Assembly: GCF_002906165.1 (NCBI RefSeq)
Contig: NZ_PPCN01000007.1
Location: 1-64,000 of the forward strand
From: Roseibium marinum
GTDB taxonomy: Bacteria > Pseudomonadota > Alphaproteobacteria > Rhizobiales > Stappiaceae
Direction of reading: 5' to 3'
DNA: 64,000 nt
Position numbers and translations under genes: made by a program. The notes beneath the pieces are model-generated. The model searched no databases. It saw only the letters and a list, made by a program, of their open reading frames with translations, and was not told the origin of the DNA. Positions 43,777 to 52,487 of the stretch are shown here, piece by piece (position 1 is the stretch's first letter; every line of letters starts with the position of its first letter).

Positions 43777-44880
43777 ATGAAATCCTCCGACACGATAGAG
43801 CGGATCAGCAGGTTCAACGGCGGCATCTGGAACCAGATGCGGACGGGGCTGATGATCGTCGCTGCCGTGTCCGTGGTCGCCGCCTGCAACACCACCCAGC
43901 AGGAAACCGCCAAATTCAGTCCTAAAAAATATGGCGTCAAAGGCAGTCCGCGCATGGTTGCCGCGGGCAAGCCCGTGCCGAAGGGCGGCGGACGTTATAT
44001 CGTCGGCAAGAAATACAAGATTGCCGGAAAGTGGTACTATCCCAAGACCGATCCAAATTACGAAAAAGTAGGCTTGGCGTCCTGGTACGGACCGACATTC
44101 CATGGCCGCAAGACCGCCAACGGCGAGGTTTTCGACCGCAACGCCATCACCGCGGCACATACGACAATGCCCCTGCCGTCCTATGCGCGCGTGACCAACG
44201 TTGCCAACGGACGCTCGATGGTTGTTCGCGTCAACGACCGCGGACCGTTCCATGGCAACCGCGTGATTGACCTTTCGGAACGCGCGGCCACGATGCTCGG
44301 CACCAAGAGCGCCGGCGTCGGCAAGGTCAAAGTCGAATATGTCGGCAAGGCTCCGCTGCACGGACAGGACGAAAGTTTCCTGATGGCCTCTTATCGCGGG
44401 CCGGGTGCGGTCGAACCGGGCACGACGCGTCCGGGCACCATGATCGCCCAGGCCGAACCGCAAGCGATACAGGCCGCGCCTCCGGTCGTCTTCGGCAGCG
44501 TTCCGGCGCCCGCCACGCGTCCGTATCTTGCATCCCCCCCCTCCATTACCGCATTTCAGGTGCAAAGCCCGGCAAGCATGACCGTGGCCTTCGATCCCGC
44601 CATCGCCTTCGAGGCAGGCAGCCCGACCATCAAGGTCGCATCGAACAACAGGTTCGAACCTGCGGAATCTGCTTATGCGGCGACCCCCGCGCCAGCCGAA
44701 GGATCTCTCGGTGTTCTACACGTTCCGGCCCCCGGCTCACCGGCCGGTCTTGTCGGTGGCAGCGCTATTTCGTCCTTTGCCGCCAACAAGCGCATTTCCG
44801 ATGCCCACGAACTTCTGGTCTCCGTGTCCGCGTCCGGATTGTCGATGCGCGAGCTTGTTGCCAGAACCCTTACGGAGTAA
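43777..44880 (+). CDS. rlpA: RlpA-like septal lytic transglycosylase lipoprotein
   Basis: A lipoprotein with a lipobox after a hydrophobic stretch (LMIVAAVSVVAAC) and a double-psi beta-barrel domain at about residues 95-190: VGLASWYGPTFHGRKTANGEVFDRNAITAAHTTMPLPS, then VRVNDRGPFHGNRVIDLSERAA with the catalytic Asp/His neighbourhood. RlpA cleaves denuded septal glycan in other bacteria. The C-terminal half is Ala/Pro-rich and no SPOR domain is visible. Start is uncertain: ATG 43777 is used, GTG 43759, ATG 43705 and ATG 43843 are alternatives, the last giving the shortest signal peptide. Confidence 0.82.
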   Translation: MKSSDTIERISRFNGGIWNQMRTGLMIVAAVSVVAACNTTQQETAKFSPKKYGVKGSPRMVAAGKPVPKGGGRYIVGKKYKIAGKWYYPKTDPNYEKVGLASWYGPTFHGRKTANGEVFDRNAITAAHTTMPLPSYARVTNVANGRSMVVRVNDRGPFHGNRVIDLSERAATMLGTKSAGVGKVKVEYVGKAPLHGQDESFLMASYRGPGAVEPGTTRPGTMIAQAEPQAIQAAPPVVFGSVPAPATRPYLASPPSITAFQVQSPASMTVAFDPAIAFEAGSPTIKVASNNRFEPAESAYAATPAPAEGSLGVLHVPAPGSPAGLVGGSAISSFAANKRISDAHELLVSVSASGLSMRELVARTLTE

Positions 44881-44949
44881 CGGCAGATTGCCTGCGCCCA
44901 CCCGCGTCCATAATGAATGCGGGCCGGTTCGCAGGGGTAAATGCGTTAA

Positions 44950-45058
44950 AGCGTGTCGCGTTAAATTGAATTCAGGAAATCGTCCGAACGCATTTGCAAT
45001 GCAAACGCTGCCTCGCGCGTCTTCCTGAATACCTGAATCCGCTTAAACGCAACACGCT
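44950..45058. repeat. MITE-like imperfect inverted-repeat element
   Basis: The left arm starting AGCGTGTCGCGTT (44950) and the right arm ending CGCAACACGCT (45058) are inverted copies matching at about 22 of 27 positions, including TTCAGG/CCTGAA at their inner ends. The 109-base unit has no coding capacity and sits between rlpA and the dacF-like gene. Similar words recur as dispersed intergenic elements in Hyphomicrobiales genomes; only one copy is in this window. Confidence 0.65.
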
Positions 45059-45104
45059 ATAGGGTTTGAGTCTGGATGAACTGTCGGCGGGTAGAAGAAC
45101 TCAG

Positions 45105-46322
45105 ATGCGTTCAGCAAGATCCGGAAATCTCCTGAAAAAATCACGGCGCGTGTCCTTCGGGACTTTTCTTCAAATAATTGCCGTCGCAGGGCTTGCGGCT
45201 TTCGGTCCGGAGCAGATCCCCGCGCTGAACGCGGCCGAGGCCATAGCCACAAAGGCACCGAAAGCCTTCCTCTACGAACCTTCCTCAGGAACGATCCTCT
45301 ACGCCAAGGCCCCGGACGAACCATTCGCGCCCGGATCGCTCGCCAAGGTTATGACGGCCGCGACCGTATTTCAGGCGCTGAAAGACGGCGAGATGCGGCC
45401 GGACCAGCTCTGCAAGGTAAGCGAACACGCTTGGCGGACGGGCGGTGCGCCGTCCCGCCGGTCGACCATGTTCGCCGCCATCAAGTCCGAAATCGCCGTG
45501 AACGATCTGCTCAAGGGCCTGCTGGTTCACAATGCCAATGACGCCGCAATTGTCCTGGCCGAATGCCTCGACGGGTCCGAGGATGCCTTTGCCGAAAGAA
45601 TGACCAGGCTGGCGCGGTCCATCGGCATGACGAACAGTCAATTCTCCAACCCGACCGGCAATGAGGACAAGCCCGCGCGCACCACCGTGCGCGACCAGAC
45701 GCGGCTCGCGGAATACATCCTGGAAAGCCATCCGGAGCATTACCCGCTTTTTTCCCTGCCCGAATTCACCTGGAACAAGATTTTCCAGCGCAACAAGAAC
45801 CCGCTTCTGGGTGAAATACGAAACCTGGACGGTCTCGGCGGCGGATCCGACCCCACAGACGGTTATGCCGGCCTGGGATCGGTTGAGCGCAACGGACGGC
45901 GGGTGATCGCGGCGGTCGCCGGACTGACGTCCGACAAACACCGGCTGCAGACCCTGCAGGAAGTCATCGAGGGCGCCTGGGAATTTTTCGCCGTTCAGAC
46001 ACTTTTTTCCACCGGTGACGTCGTTGCCGAGGGCAGGGTCTTCGGCGGCACGAAAAGCACCGTTCCGCTCGTGGCAAGGAAAGACGTCGATGTCCTTCTC
46101 GCCCGCGGCGGAACGCTGGATTACCGCATCCGCGTGGTCTATGAGGGACCTCTCGTCGCGCCGCTGTCAAAAGACATGCCGGCGGGAGAACTGCAGGTCA
46201 TCGGCAAGGACGGCATCGTCTACAGGACGCCGCTGGTGACGGGCGCGACCATCGCTCAGGGAACCTTGTTCGGCCGGGCGGTGGACGGGCTCCAGGAACT
46301 GCTCTTCGGATGGATCGGATAG
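45105..46322 (+). CDS. DacF-type D,D-carboxypeptidase homologue lacking the KTG motif
   Basis: A 405-residue exported penicillin-binding-protein fold: signal segment within residues 1-46, then the SxxK motif PGSLAKVM (S78, K81) and the second motif at N143-A144-N145 in LLVHNANDAA. The third motif should be KTG in DGLKTGxT, but the aligned place reads DGLGGGSD (residues 242-249), so the Lys that helps bind the substrate carboxylate is gone. The PBP5-type C-terminal beta domain is present. The start at 45105 has AGAAG upstream. It begins the conserved dacF-tmk-holB run. It may be a non-catalytic or altered-specificity protein. Confidence 0.82.
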   Translation: MRSARSGNLLKKSRRVSFGTFLQIIAVAGLAAFGPEQIPALNAAEAIATKAPKAFLYEPSSGTILYAKAPDEPFAPGSLAKVMTAATVFQALKDGEMRPDQLCKVSEHAWRTGGAPSRRSTMFAAIKSEIAVNDLLKGLLVHNANDAAIVLAECLDGSEDAFAERMTRLARSIGMTNSQFSNPTGNEDKPARTTVRDQTRLAEYILESHPEHYPLFSLPEFTWNKIFQRNKNPLLGEIRNLDGLGGGSDPTDGYAGLGSVERNGRRVIAAVAGLTSDKHRLQTLQEVIEGAWEFFAVQTLFSTGDVVAEGRVFGGTKSTVPLVARKDVDVLLARGGTLDYRIRVVYEGPLVAPLSKDMPAGELQVIGKDGIVYRTPLVTGATIAQGTLFGRAVDGLQELLFGWIG

Positions 46323-46401
46323 ATATCAACATCCGGGCAAAGACCTGATATGAGTCAGCCGGATTGTTGCTGAACAGCCTCGCCAACGGAGCCGAGAACA
46401 G

Positions 46402-47091
46402 GTGCCTGGACATTTCATAACTTTCGAGGGCGGCGAGGGGGCCGGCAAATCGACCCAGATCGCCCGCCTGAAAGTTTATCTGGAAAGCCTCGGAAAACCG
46501 GTTCTGGTCACCAGGGAACCCGGGGGCTCGCCAGGCGCGGAAAAGATCAGGGCGCTCCTGCTTTCAGGTGAGGTCAAGGACCTAGGACCGAGGGGAGAAG
46601 CCATGCTCTTCGCCGCCGCACGGGCCGACCATATCGACACCACGATCAAACCCGCCCTTGAGCGTGGCGCGTGGGTCCTGTGCGACCGCTACGCCGATTC
46701 CACCCGCGTCTATCAGGGCGAGGCGGGTGTCGATACCGACTATCTGAAACTTCTGGAAACGGCTGCTGTCGCCGGAGTGCGGCCAGAACTGACCGTCCTG
46801 ATCGACATTCCCGCGGACATCGGCCTCAAGAGGGTGGCGCGGCGCTCACAGACCGACGACAGCGGCGGACCGGACCGCTTCGAAGGCGAAGCTTTGAACG
46901 TGCACGAACGCCGCAGGAGACTGTTCATCGATCTGGCAAGAGAGGAAGCTTTCCGCTTCGCGGTCGTCGATGGCACGAAAGATCCCGAATACGTCGCAAC
47001 CGCCATTCGCAAGGCTGTGAGCGACAGGTTCGCCAGTGAGTTGAACATCGCTGACGATATCCATGCAGCGACGCGCAAGGGGACCCGCTGA
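46402..47091 (+). CDS. tmk: Thymidylate kinase
   Basis: A 229-residue kinase: P-loop FEGGEGAGKSTQ, DR-loop ALERGAWVLCDRYADSTRVYQG with the dTMP-binding REPGG earlier, and a LID region (RRSQTDDSGGPDRFEGEALNVHERRR). It phosphorylates dTMP to dTDP. The start is the GTG at 46402, in the short-leader form MPGHFITFEGGEG. The C-terminal 20 residues extend past the usual length. It overlaps holB by one base. Confidence 0.94.
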   Translation: MPGHFITFEGGEGAGKSTQIARLKVYLESLGKPVLVTREPGGSPGAEKIRALLLSGEVKDLGPRGEAMLFAAARADHIDTTIKPALERGAWVLCDRYADSTRVYQGEAGVDTDYLKLLETAAVAGVRPELTVLIDIPADIGLKRVARRSQTDDSGGPDRFEGEALNVHERRRRLFIDLAREEAFRFAVVDGTKDPEYVATAIRKAVSDRFASELNIADDIHAATRKGTR

Positions 47092-48152
47092 TGGCGCGAT
47101 CTCAGGATTTGGCGGCCCGTCCCGAGGTCGATGTGCTGCCCGGCTTCCCTCCGCCCCATGAAAAGGACCGGCTGATCGGGCACGAAGCCACCGAACGCGC
47201 CCTTCTCGATGCTTATCGCTCCGAGCGGCTTCACCATGCCTGGATACTCGGCGGCCCGAAGGGCATCGGCAAGGCAACGCTGGCCTTTCGCTTCGCACGG
47301 TTCGTGATTTCCCATCCGGACAGATTCGGAGCGGAGGTGGCCGACGCGCGGGACCTGTCCGTGCCCGCCGATCATCCGGTCGCCCGCCAGTTGAAAGCCG
47401 GCGGTCACCCCAATGTCCTGCATCTGCGCCGGCCATGGGACGACAAATCCAAGCGGTTCAAGTCGGACCTTCCCGTCGATGAAATCCGGCGCACGGTGTC
47501 TTTTTTCGGCACCACGGCCTCCGCGAGCGCCTGGCGCATCTGCATTGTCGACGCGGCCGACGATCTGAACATCAGTTCGGCCAACGCGCTCTTGAAAATC
47601 CTGGAGGAACCGCCGGAACGCTGCCTGTTCCTCGTTCTCAGTCACGCGCCCGGGCGGCTGCTGCCGACAATCCGCTCCCGCTGCCGGCGGCTGGATCTCG
47701 CCCCCTTGAGCAGCAACGACATTTCAAACGCCCTGCGCGACCTGGCGCCCGACAGCATTCCGGCCGACGACGATCTGCGTGAAATCGCCGAAGCCGCGGA
47801 TGGAAGTCTGCGCGCGGCGATCACCCTATTGTCTGGAGACGGACTTGCCATTGCGAAGGGCCTGAAAAAACTTGCCGGCAACGCCGCGCAACTCGACCTT
47901 GCGGCGGTTCATGCACTTGCCGATATCGTCGCCGTGCGTGGCCAGTCGGATAACTGGGAAAGCTTTCAGCACATCACCCGGATCTGGCTGCACCAGCGCA
48001 TGCGGCGCGACCTTGCAAGCGGCGTCCGCAACGCTTACCCGCTAGTGGAACTGTGGGACAGGACCAACCAGGCCATCAGGGATGCGGACGCGCTCAATCT
48101 CGACAGAAAACAGGTGGTTCTGGATTTCTTTTTCGCGCTCCGCGCCGCCTGA
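47091..48152 (+). CDS. holB: DNA polymerase III delta-prime subunit
   Basis: A 353-residue clamp-loader subunit. The N-terminal AAA+ domain has LHHAWILGGPKGIGKATLAFRFARF, VDEIRRTVSFFGTTASASAWRICIVDAADDLNISSANALLKILEEPPERCLFLVLSH, and RLLPTIRSRCRRLDL. As in other delta-prime proteins, the P-loop region is present but not a full catalytic set. It is translationally coupled with tmk. In related genomes metG often follows, but here only 149 bases precede tatD. Confidence 0.92.
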   Translation: MARSQDLAARPEVDVLPGFPPPHEKDRLIGHEATERALLDAYRSERLHHAWILGGPKGIGKATLAFRFARFVISHPDRFGAEVADARDLSVPADHPVARQLKAGGHPNVLHLRRPWDDKSKRFKSDLPVDEIRRTVSFFGTTASASAWRICIVDAADDLNISSANALLKILEEPPERCLFLVLSHAPGRLLPTIRSRCRRLDLAPLSSNDISNALRDLAPDSIPADDDLREIAEAADGSLRAAITLLSGDGLAIAKGLKKLAGNAAQLDLAAVHALADIVAVRGQSDNWESFQHITRIWLHQRMRRDLASGVRNAYPLVELWDRTNQAIRDADALNLDRKQVVLDFFFALRAA

Positions 48153-48301
48153 CCTTCACCGCCGCTAGGAACGGATGGTAAAAGACGGCAATCGAAATTT
48201 TGCAGGCACCTTCTTGGGATTTTTCCGATTTCCGGCTATCAAGTCGCGCTGACGCACGAAAACCGAACGCCCCATAAACAAGACCAATTTCTGGACCATT
48301 C

Positions 48302-49108
48302 ATGCTCGTTGACAGCCACTGCCATCTCGATTTTCCCGATTTCGACGGTGAGCGCCCCGAATTGATCGCCCGCGCTGCACAGGCAGGCGTCGATCTGATG
48401 GTGACGATCTGCACGCATATCCGCAAGTTCGACCAGGTCCGCGCCATCGCGGAGGAATTCCCGCAAGTCTATTGTTCGGTCGGTACGCATCCCCACAACG
48501 CTGGAACCGAACGCGGCATACTCGCCGAGGAGATTATCGCTCTGGCGGCGCATCCCAAGGTGGTTGCGATCGGGGAAGCCGGTCTCGACTATTTCTATGA
48601 CAAGGCGCCAAGAGACGCGCAGGCCGAAGGGTTGCGCATTCACATCGAGGCGGCGCGTGAGACCGGACTGCCGCTGGTCATCCATTCCCGCGATGCCGAC
48701 GACGACATGGCTTCAATCTTGCGTGAGGAAATGGGGAAGGGGGCCTTTCCCGCCCTGCTGCACTGTTTCTCCTCCGGCAGGGAGCTTGCCCTGACCGGCA
48801 TCGAACTGGGTCTTTACGTATCCTTCTCCGGAATCCTGACCTTCAAACGCTCCGAGGACCTGCGCGACATCGCCCGCGAACTCCCGGCGGACCGGCTGCT
48901 GGTGGAAACCGACGCGCCCTATCTGGCGCCGCAGCCCAGGCGCGGCAAACGCAATGAACCCGCCTATACGGCCATGACGGCCGCGGTCCTGGCGGAAACA
49001 CGCGGTGTTTCGCAAGAGGAAATCGCCCGGCAGACGACGGAAAACTTCTTCCGGCTGTTCCGCAAGGTGCCGCAATCGGCGCGCCAGCCGCGGGCTGCCG
49101 GCCAATGA
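48302..49108 (+). CDS. TatD-family metal-dependent hydrolase
   Basis: A 268-residue TIM-barrel nuclease-type hydrolase: LVDSHCHLDFPDF metal-binding motif, GTHPHNAG, GEAGLDYFYDKA, PLVIHSRDADDDM, ALLHCFSSG and LLVETDAPYLAPQPRRGKRNEP. Family members act as 3'-5' DNA/RNA exonucleases or D-aminoacyl hydrolases. It overlaps the next gene by 4 bases. It belongs to the conserved replication-linked run with holB. Confidence 0.9.
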   Translation: MLVDSHCHLDFPDFDGERPELIARAAQAGVDLMVTICTHIRKFDQVRAIAEEFPQVYCSVGTHPHNAGTERGILAEEIIALAAHPKVVAIGEAGLDYFYDKAPRDAQAEGLRIHIEAARETGLPLVIHSRDADDDMASILREEMGKGAFPALLHCFSSGRELALTGIELGLYVSFSGILTFKRSEDLRDIARELPADRLLVETDAPYLAPQPRRGKRNEPAYTAMTAAVLAETRGVSQEEIARQTTENFFRLFRKVPQSARQPRAAGQ

Positions 49109-49908
49109 GCGTTGTCCTGACGATCCTCGGCTGCGGATCTTCCGGCGGTGTCCCGCGCATTGGCAACGACTGGGGAGATTGCGATCCAGATGAGCCCAAA
49201 AATCGGCGCTCCCGTTGTGCACTGCTTGTGGAAAAGCATGGGGAAAACGGGTGTACAACGGTGTTGATAGACACCGGTCCCGACATCCGCGCCCAGCTGC
49301 TAGGCGCGGAAATCCGCCATCTGGACGCGGTGCTTTATACCCACGAGCACGCCGATCACCTGCATGGCATCGACGATCTGCGTGCCTTCATGGTTCGTAC
49401 AGGCAGAAAGATGCCGGTCTTTATGGACGCTTCGACTTTTGAGCGCGCCCACCAGGCTTTCACCTATTGTTTTCAGACGCCTGAAGGGTCCAATTATCCA
49501 CCGATCCTGGAACACCATCTCATCGAACCGGAAACTCCAGTTGAAATCGGCGGAGCAGGTGGCGCGCTGACGTTTCAGCCCATCGCGGTAACCCATGGCG
49601 ACATCGATGCGCTTGGCTTCCGCATCGGTGATGCAGCCTATATTCCCGATGTCTCCGATATTCCGGTCGCAAGCCTCAAAGCGTTGAAAAACCTGGATTG
49701 TCTGATCCTCGATTGTCTGCGCCGCCGGCCGCATCCCAGTCATTTCTGCCTTGAAGACTCCCTTGCCTGGACGCTGAAAATAGCGCCCAAACGAACTGTT
49801 TTCACCAATCTGCACAATGATCTGGACTACAAGACCCTGTGCCGGGAGTTGCCGGAAAACATCGAACCTGCCTATGACGGCATGCGCATTGTCTGTCCGC
49901 GAACATAG
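49105..49908 (+). CDS. PhnP-like MBL-fold metallohydrolase
   Basis: A 267-residue beta-lactamase-fold hydrolase: LGCGSSGGVPRIGNDWGDCDP start, RRSRCALLV, DTGPDIRAQLL, THEHADHLHGIDDLRAF (HxHxDH), VTHGDIDALGFRIGDAAYIPDVSDI and HPSHFCLEDSLAW. Relatives hydrolyse cyclic phosphodiesters (PhnP) or process RNA. There is no phosphonate operon nearby, so the housekeeping relative following tatD is more likely. Start overlaps tatD by ATGA. Confidence 0.88.
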   Translation: MSVVLTILGCGSSGGVPRIGNDWGDCDPDEPKNRRSRCALLVEKHGENGCTTVLIDTGPDIRAQLLGAEIRHLDAVLYTHEHADHLHGIDDLRAFMVRTGRKMPVFMDASTFERAHQAFTYCFQTPEGSNYPPILEHHLIEPETPVEIGGAGGALTFQPIAVTHGDIDALGFRIGDAAYIPDVSDIPVASLKALKNLDCLILDCLRRRPHPSHFCLEDSLAWTLKIAPKRTVFTNLHNDLDYKTLCRELPENIEPAYDGMRIVCPRT

Positions 49909-49928
49909 ACTTTAAGGCGATAAAGCTG

Positions 49929-50468
49929 TTGCCGGAAAAACCCCGCTACAAGATCCCTACCGAAGACCGGCTGACCAGATCGGCGGTCCATTACCTGGAA
50001 CGCTATGCATCGTCGGCGGCCAATTTGCGCAAGGTGCTTGAGCGCAAGGTGCTTAAGGCCTGTATTGCCCACGAACGCGATCCCGGAGAATTTTCCACAC
50101 TGATCGATGCGGTTGTCGAAAAATGCGGCCAGAGCGGCCTCGTCAACGACCTGGCATACGCCGAAACGAAAACCGCCGGTCTGAGACGCCGCGGAGGCTC
50201 GCAGCGCAAGATCGAGGCGAAACTGAGCGCCAAGGGCGTCGACCGGGAAACCATCCAGGCTGTCCTGAACAACGATGCCCGGGACGATCTGGGCGCCGCG
50301 TTCATATTCGCAAGACGCCGTCGGCTCGGTCCGTTCCGAACGGATGACAAAGACCGGCGTGAAAAAGACATGGCCGCGCTCTGCCGCGCCGGCTTTTCCT
50401 ACGACATCGCAAAGCGCGTCATCGACGCCACGGACGAAGACCTTGCCGAGCATGAAGCCAGGGGCTGA
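49929..50468 (+). CDS. recX: RecX-type recombinase regulator
   Basis: A 179-residue all-helical protein with three RecX-like repeats: DRLTRSAVHYLERYASSAANLRKVLERKV, VEKCGQSGLVNDLAYAETKTAGLRRRGGSQRKIEAKLSAKGVDRETIQAVL, and AALCRAGFSYDIAKRVID. RecX modulates RecA filament growth. It is not next to recA, which is usual in alphaproteobacteria of this group. The start is TTG 49929 with a weak AAGG upstream; the family N-terminus begins nearby. It is the last gene of the conserved run. Confidence 0.83.
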   Translation: MPEKPRYKIPTEDRLTRSAVHYLERYASSAANLRKVLERKVLKACIAHERDPGEFSTLIDAVVEKCGQSGLVNDLAYAETKTAGLRRRGGSQRKIEAKLSAKGVDRETIQAVLNNDARDDLGAAFIFARRRRLGPFRTDDKDRREKDMAALCRAGFSYDIAKRVIDATDEDLAEHEARG

Positions 50469-50963
50469 ACGTAAACGTCAAAACGACTGCAAGACATGCC
50501 GACCAACGCCAAAAGCCCGTTGAACCGTACAGGAACCGGACAACCTGCTGATTGCGTGGCCAAATCAGGCAACATAAAAAAGTTCCATAATATTGATTAT
50601 GCGAAATTGATATATAGCAGCCATTTAGTAATGCGACACATGGGCCAGTTAGAGATGCGACACTTCCCGTCCGTCTGACGCTGGTCAATGTCAACGTTGG
50701 AAGGAAGACTGGCCTCGACACGCCTGAGCGCTGGCGGCCGGCGTGATTGTTTTGAAGAGCTCGTCCAGGCGGATTTCAACGGCTCTCCGGAATGAGGTTC
50801 GCACCGTGTCGCATTCCCTCACTTTTCGCTATGAGAAAGTGATTTTCGTTCTGGATCCGATGGACAATGCCAAGTCACGAAAAAAGCACACACCCGTATG
50901 GAGCCTGAAGAATGCCGCCTGAGAGACCATGGATACCGATGGTCGACATGTTATCCTGCTGTT
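50469..50963. other. Intergenic accessory region with IS-end-like repeats
   Basis: About 495 bases without a convincing gene. Bases 50577-50640 are strikingly AT-rich compared with the surroundings. Three copies of the 9-mer ATGCGACAC or its inverse occur here (50631, 50655, 50806), and a fourth at 51590. I take it as remnant mobile-element sequence. Confidence 0.5.
50631..50663. mobile_element. IS21-type terminal repeat remnant
   Basis: ATGCGACAC occurs twice in tandem (50631-50639 and 50655-50663) with GGGCCAGTTAGAG between. The reverse complement, GTGTCGCATCTCTAACTGG continuing to CCCATGTGTCGCAT, resembles the multiply repeated ends of IS21-family elements as I remember them. Inverse copies GTGTCGCAT lie at 50806-50814 and 51590-51598. 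No transposase gene remains. Confidence 0.5.
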
Positions 50964-51458
50964 ATGTCAGTGACCGACCGATACAGTTTTCGAATGGTGA
51001 CTCCAGCTGATTTTGGTCTGCTGTTGGAGTGGCAGTCGCGACCGCATGTACGCATGTGGTGGAGTACGGTTGAACCCTTTAGTGAGCAAAAACTGGAAGA
51101 CCCTCGGGTAAGACGATGGATTGTCTCAACAGCCGAATGCCCCTTTGCCTACATGCAAGACTACACGGTCCATGGGTGGGAAAATCATCATTTTTCCGGG
51201 CTCCCAAGGGTTTCCCGGGGCATCGACCAGTTCATCGGCGAGCCCTGCATGATAGGGAATGGTCACGGCCCCGCATTTATCTCGGAACGCTTGCAGGCCC
51301 TGTTTGAGGGTGGCGCCCCGGTGGTTGCGACTGATCCCCACCCGGAAAATGCACACGCCATCGCGGCATACAAAAAGTCAGGATTTAAGGAGTTTGGCCC
51401 ACCTCAGGAAACTCCGTGGGGCCAGATACTGCCCATGAAGGCCAGTCCGCAGGCTTGA
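50964..51458 (+). CDS. AAC(6')-like GNAT acetyltransferase
   Basis: A 164-residue GNAT protein of the aminoglycoside 6'-N-acetyltransferase group: YSFRMVTPADFGLLLEWQSRPHVRMWW start, FAYMQDYTVHGWENHHF, SRGIDQFIGEPCMIGNGHGPAFISERLQALF (acetyl-CoA-binding turn) and VVATDPHPENAHAIAAYKKSGFKEFG. It could modify aminoglycosides or a natural amine. The ATG at 50964 is used; an in-frame ATG at 50898 is possible and neither has a good ribosome site. It sits between GTGTCGCAT repeats (50806 and 51590), suggesting arrival by a mobile element. Confidence 0.78.
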   Translation: MSVTDRYSFRMVTPADFGLLLEWQSRPHVRMWWSTVEPFSEQKLEDPRVRRWIVSTAECPFAYMQDYTVHGWENHHFSGLPRVSRGIDQFIGEPCMIGNGHGPAFISERLQALFEGGAPVVATDPHPENAHAIAAYKKSGFKEFGPPQETPWGQILPMKASPQA

Positions 51459-51522
51459 ATTGTTTTACGTTTGTTTGTCATGACTGGCTGGCGTTTGGTG
51501 TGTCCATCGTCCGCCCCCTCAC

Positions 51523-51565
51523 CTCCCTTGCAACCCGGCTTAGCCGGTCGGATCGGGGGCTGATC
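51523..51565. repeat. Direct repeat copy A flanking the APH-VOC pair
   Basis: This segment shares TCCCTTGCAACC and AGCCGGTCGGATCGGGG with 53417-53460 in the same orientation, differing by a few substitutions and single-base gaps. The two copies bracket the kinase and VOC genes. The nature of the repeat is unknown. Confidence 0.65.
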
Positions 51566-51589
51566 GCTTCAAAAAGTGGCGCTGTCCGA

Positions 51590-51598
51590 GTGTCGCAT
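51590..51598. repeat. GTGTCGCAT repeat, right of the acetyltransferase gene
   Basis: GTGTCGCAT, identical to 50806-50814 and inverse to 50631 and 50655. With the 50806 copy it directly flanks the AAC(6')-like gene. Fits remnant ends of a mobile element. Confidence 0.5.
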
Positions 51599-51617
51599 TT
51601 CGAGCCAATGGTGTTTG

Positions 51618-52484
51618 CTATTCTTCTTCATCGCAGATTTCCTGCAGAGCCCGGGCTTGCGTTCCATCGGTGTCGGGGTTCGAAAGACCCGACAGGCAAA
51701 CGAGGGCTTTCCAGAGGGCCCATCCTCGTGCCCTTTGCCAGGTGTCTCCATCAATCGCACAGGCTGATCGAAAGATACCGCGGCTTTCGACGTCAAAATA
51801 TGTCCATGCCATGGCGAAGTCACATGCCGGGTCGCCTATTCCGCATGTTCCGAAATCGATGAGCGCTTTCACGGTACTATTTTCGACGATGATGTTTCCG
51901 ACCGCCACATCACCGTGGAACCAAACCGGTTTATCTTTCCAGGCCGACGTAATGCAACGTTGCCAGATATCGAGACACCGCGCCGCATCTACCTTGCTCT
52001 CAAGAATTTCCAGGCTCTTTTGAACTTCATCGCCGTAAACGCTGGGATGACATCCCCGAAAAAAAGAGTGTCTTCCGGCATAGGGGCCGCGGCTGGTCTT
52101 GATGGCTCTCAGGTCGGCGAGAGTATTGCCGAGCGAAATCGCGAAGGCGTCCTGCTCTACTCCTTGGGTGTTTTCAAGTGTGTCTCCTTCAACCCAACGC
52201 CGTATCGACCATGGTAGCGGAAACTCCTCGCTCGGCGCTCCGACGGCGACCACTTCAGGAACCTCAACACGCAGATGCTTGGCAAGCGTCATCAGCACAT
52301 CCGCTTCTTTCCTCACCGCGTCAGCATAGGATGCATTGCTCGGCAAGCGAACAGAGAGAGCATCGCCGAGCTTGAAAGTTCTGTTGTCCCAACCCTGCTT
52401 CTTAACCTGCGCGATCGGGAGACGGCTTAAATGAGGAAATTGCTGATGGATGAGCTGCGCCACTGTGTGTTCGTCAATTTCCAT
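51618..52484 (-). CDS. APH-family phosphotransferase (aminoglycoside/macrolide kinase-like)
   Basis: A 288-residue kinase of the APH fold. The Brenner motif is FHGDVAVGN (H190, D192, N197) and the metal-binding Asp is D210 in ALIDFGTCGIGDPACDFAMAWTYF. N-terminal QVKKQGWDNRTFKLGDALSVRLPS forms the nucleotide site. Such proteins phosphorylate aminoglycosides, macrolides, choline or other small alcohols; the substrate is not readable from sequence. The ATG at 52484 is used; a GTG one codon upstream is equally possible. Pairing with an acetyltransferase gene in a repeat-rich patch suggests a resistance-type accessory module. Confidence 0.82.
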   Translation of the reverse strand: MEIDEHTVAQLIHQQFPHLSRLPIAQVKKQGWDNRTFKLGDALSVRLPSNASYADAVRKEADVLMTLAKHLRVEVPEVVAVGAPSEEFPLPWSIRRWVEGDTLENTQGVEQDAFAISLGNTLADLRAIKTSRGPYAGRHSFFRGCHPSVYGDEVQKSLEILESKVDAARCLDIWQRCITSAWKDKPVWFHGDVAVGNIIVENSTVKALIDFGTCGIGDPACDFAMAWTYFDVESRGIFRSACAIDGDTWQRARGWALWKALVCLSGLSNPDTDGTQARALQEICDEEE

Positions 52485-52487
52485 CAC

